A stretch of DNA of 5,880 nt, taken from Firmicutes bacterium UBA2598. GTDB lineage: Bacteria; Bacillota; PH28-bin88. The notes beneath the pieces were generated by a model, which saw nothing but the letters and a program-made list of their open reading frames with translations, ran no database searches and was not told where the DNA came from. The DNA lies in contig DDKM01000093.1 in the NCBI GenBank assembly GCA_002339345.1, forward strand, positions 17,905-23,784, given 5' to 3'. A program made the position numbers and the translations under genes. Below are positions 5,808 through 5,880 of this stretch, piece after piece (the first letter of the stretch is position 1; the number at the start of each line of letters is the position of its first letter).

Positions 5808-5840
5808 CGGATTGGCAAATCCGGGCACCCCGCATAGACT
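5808..5840 (+). promoter_or_regulatory. Palindrome and promoter-like elements after the ferritin-like gene
   Basis: CGGATT-GGCA-AATCCG (5808-5823) is a perfect 6-bp inverted repeat with a 4-base loop. It has no T run after it, so it is not a typical terminator. It overlaps TTGGCA (5812-5817), which is followed after 17 bases by TAGACT (5835-5840), a possible sigma-A promoter (4 of 6 matches at the -10) for a gene beyond the window. The palindrome over the -35 could be an operator. The rest of 5792-5880 shows nothing else I can support. Confidence 0.25.
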
Positions 5841-5880
5841 ATAGCGAAAATAGCAAATGGGTCGGACCATGTGGGGTAAG

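Noticed and set aside
5857..5880. An ATG-initiated frame (MGRTMWGK) running off the right edge
   Set aside because: No SD precedes it and only eight codons are visible, so it cannot be supported as a gene.

Overview
The window looks like chromosomal DNA of a GC-rich member of the Bacillota, most likely in the Desulfotomaculum/Pelotomaculum (Peptococcaceae) neighbourhood. This rests on strong purine-rich Shine-Dalgarno (SD) sequences before every gene, frequent TTG/GTG starts, IspE (MEP pathway isoprenoid synthesis) followed by a GntR regulator, and a ComFB protein of the Bacillus type. The genus is an inference; no rRNA or other taxonomic marker is present.

Layout. Four genes lie on the minus strand. 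Reading in their direction (right to left) they are cphB (cyanophycinase, 4847-4041), cphA (cyanophycin synthetase, 3935-1299), a rho-independent terminator (1263-1239), then a new unit with a promoter-like site, ispE (1138-287) and the first 84 codons of a GntR/FadR-type regulator (254 to the window edge). On the plus strand, diverging from cphB, are a comFB-family gene (4990-5271) with a terminator folded over its stop codon, and a ferritin-like di-iron protein (5318-5791). The last 89 bases hold no supported gene. The divergent gap 4848-4989 contains a 9-bp direct repeat but no convincing promoter.

How the genes work together. CphA and CphB make and break down cyanophycin, the Asp/Arg nitrogen-storage polymer. 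Both key active-site sets are intact, so the cell should both build and mobilise it. CphB releases beta-Asp-Arg dipeptides; the isoaspartyl dipeptidase that would finish the job is not in the window. ComFB proteins have been reported as cyclic dinucleotide (c-di-GMP type) receptors, so its divergent position next to cphB raises a possible signalling link to nitrogen storage, but that is conjecture. The ispE-gntR unit appears independent of the cyanophycin operon.

I see no CRISPR array, tRNA, rRNA, mobile element or phage gene. I found no clearly undescribed system. The points most worth a second look are a small hairpin that spaces the cphA SD sequence from its start codon, the cphB/comFB divergent arrangement, and the overlapping stop/terminator of comFB.
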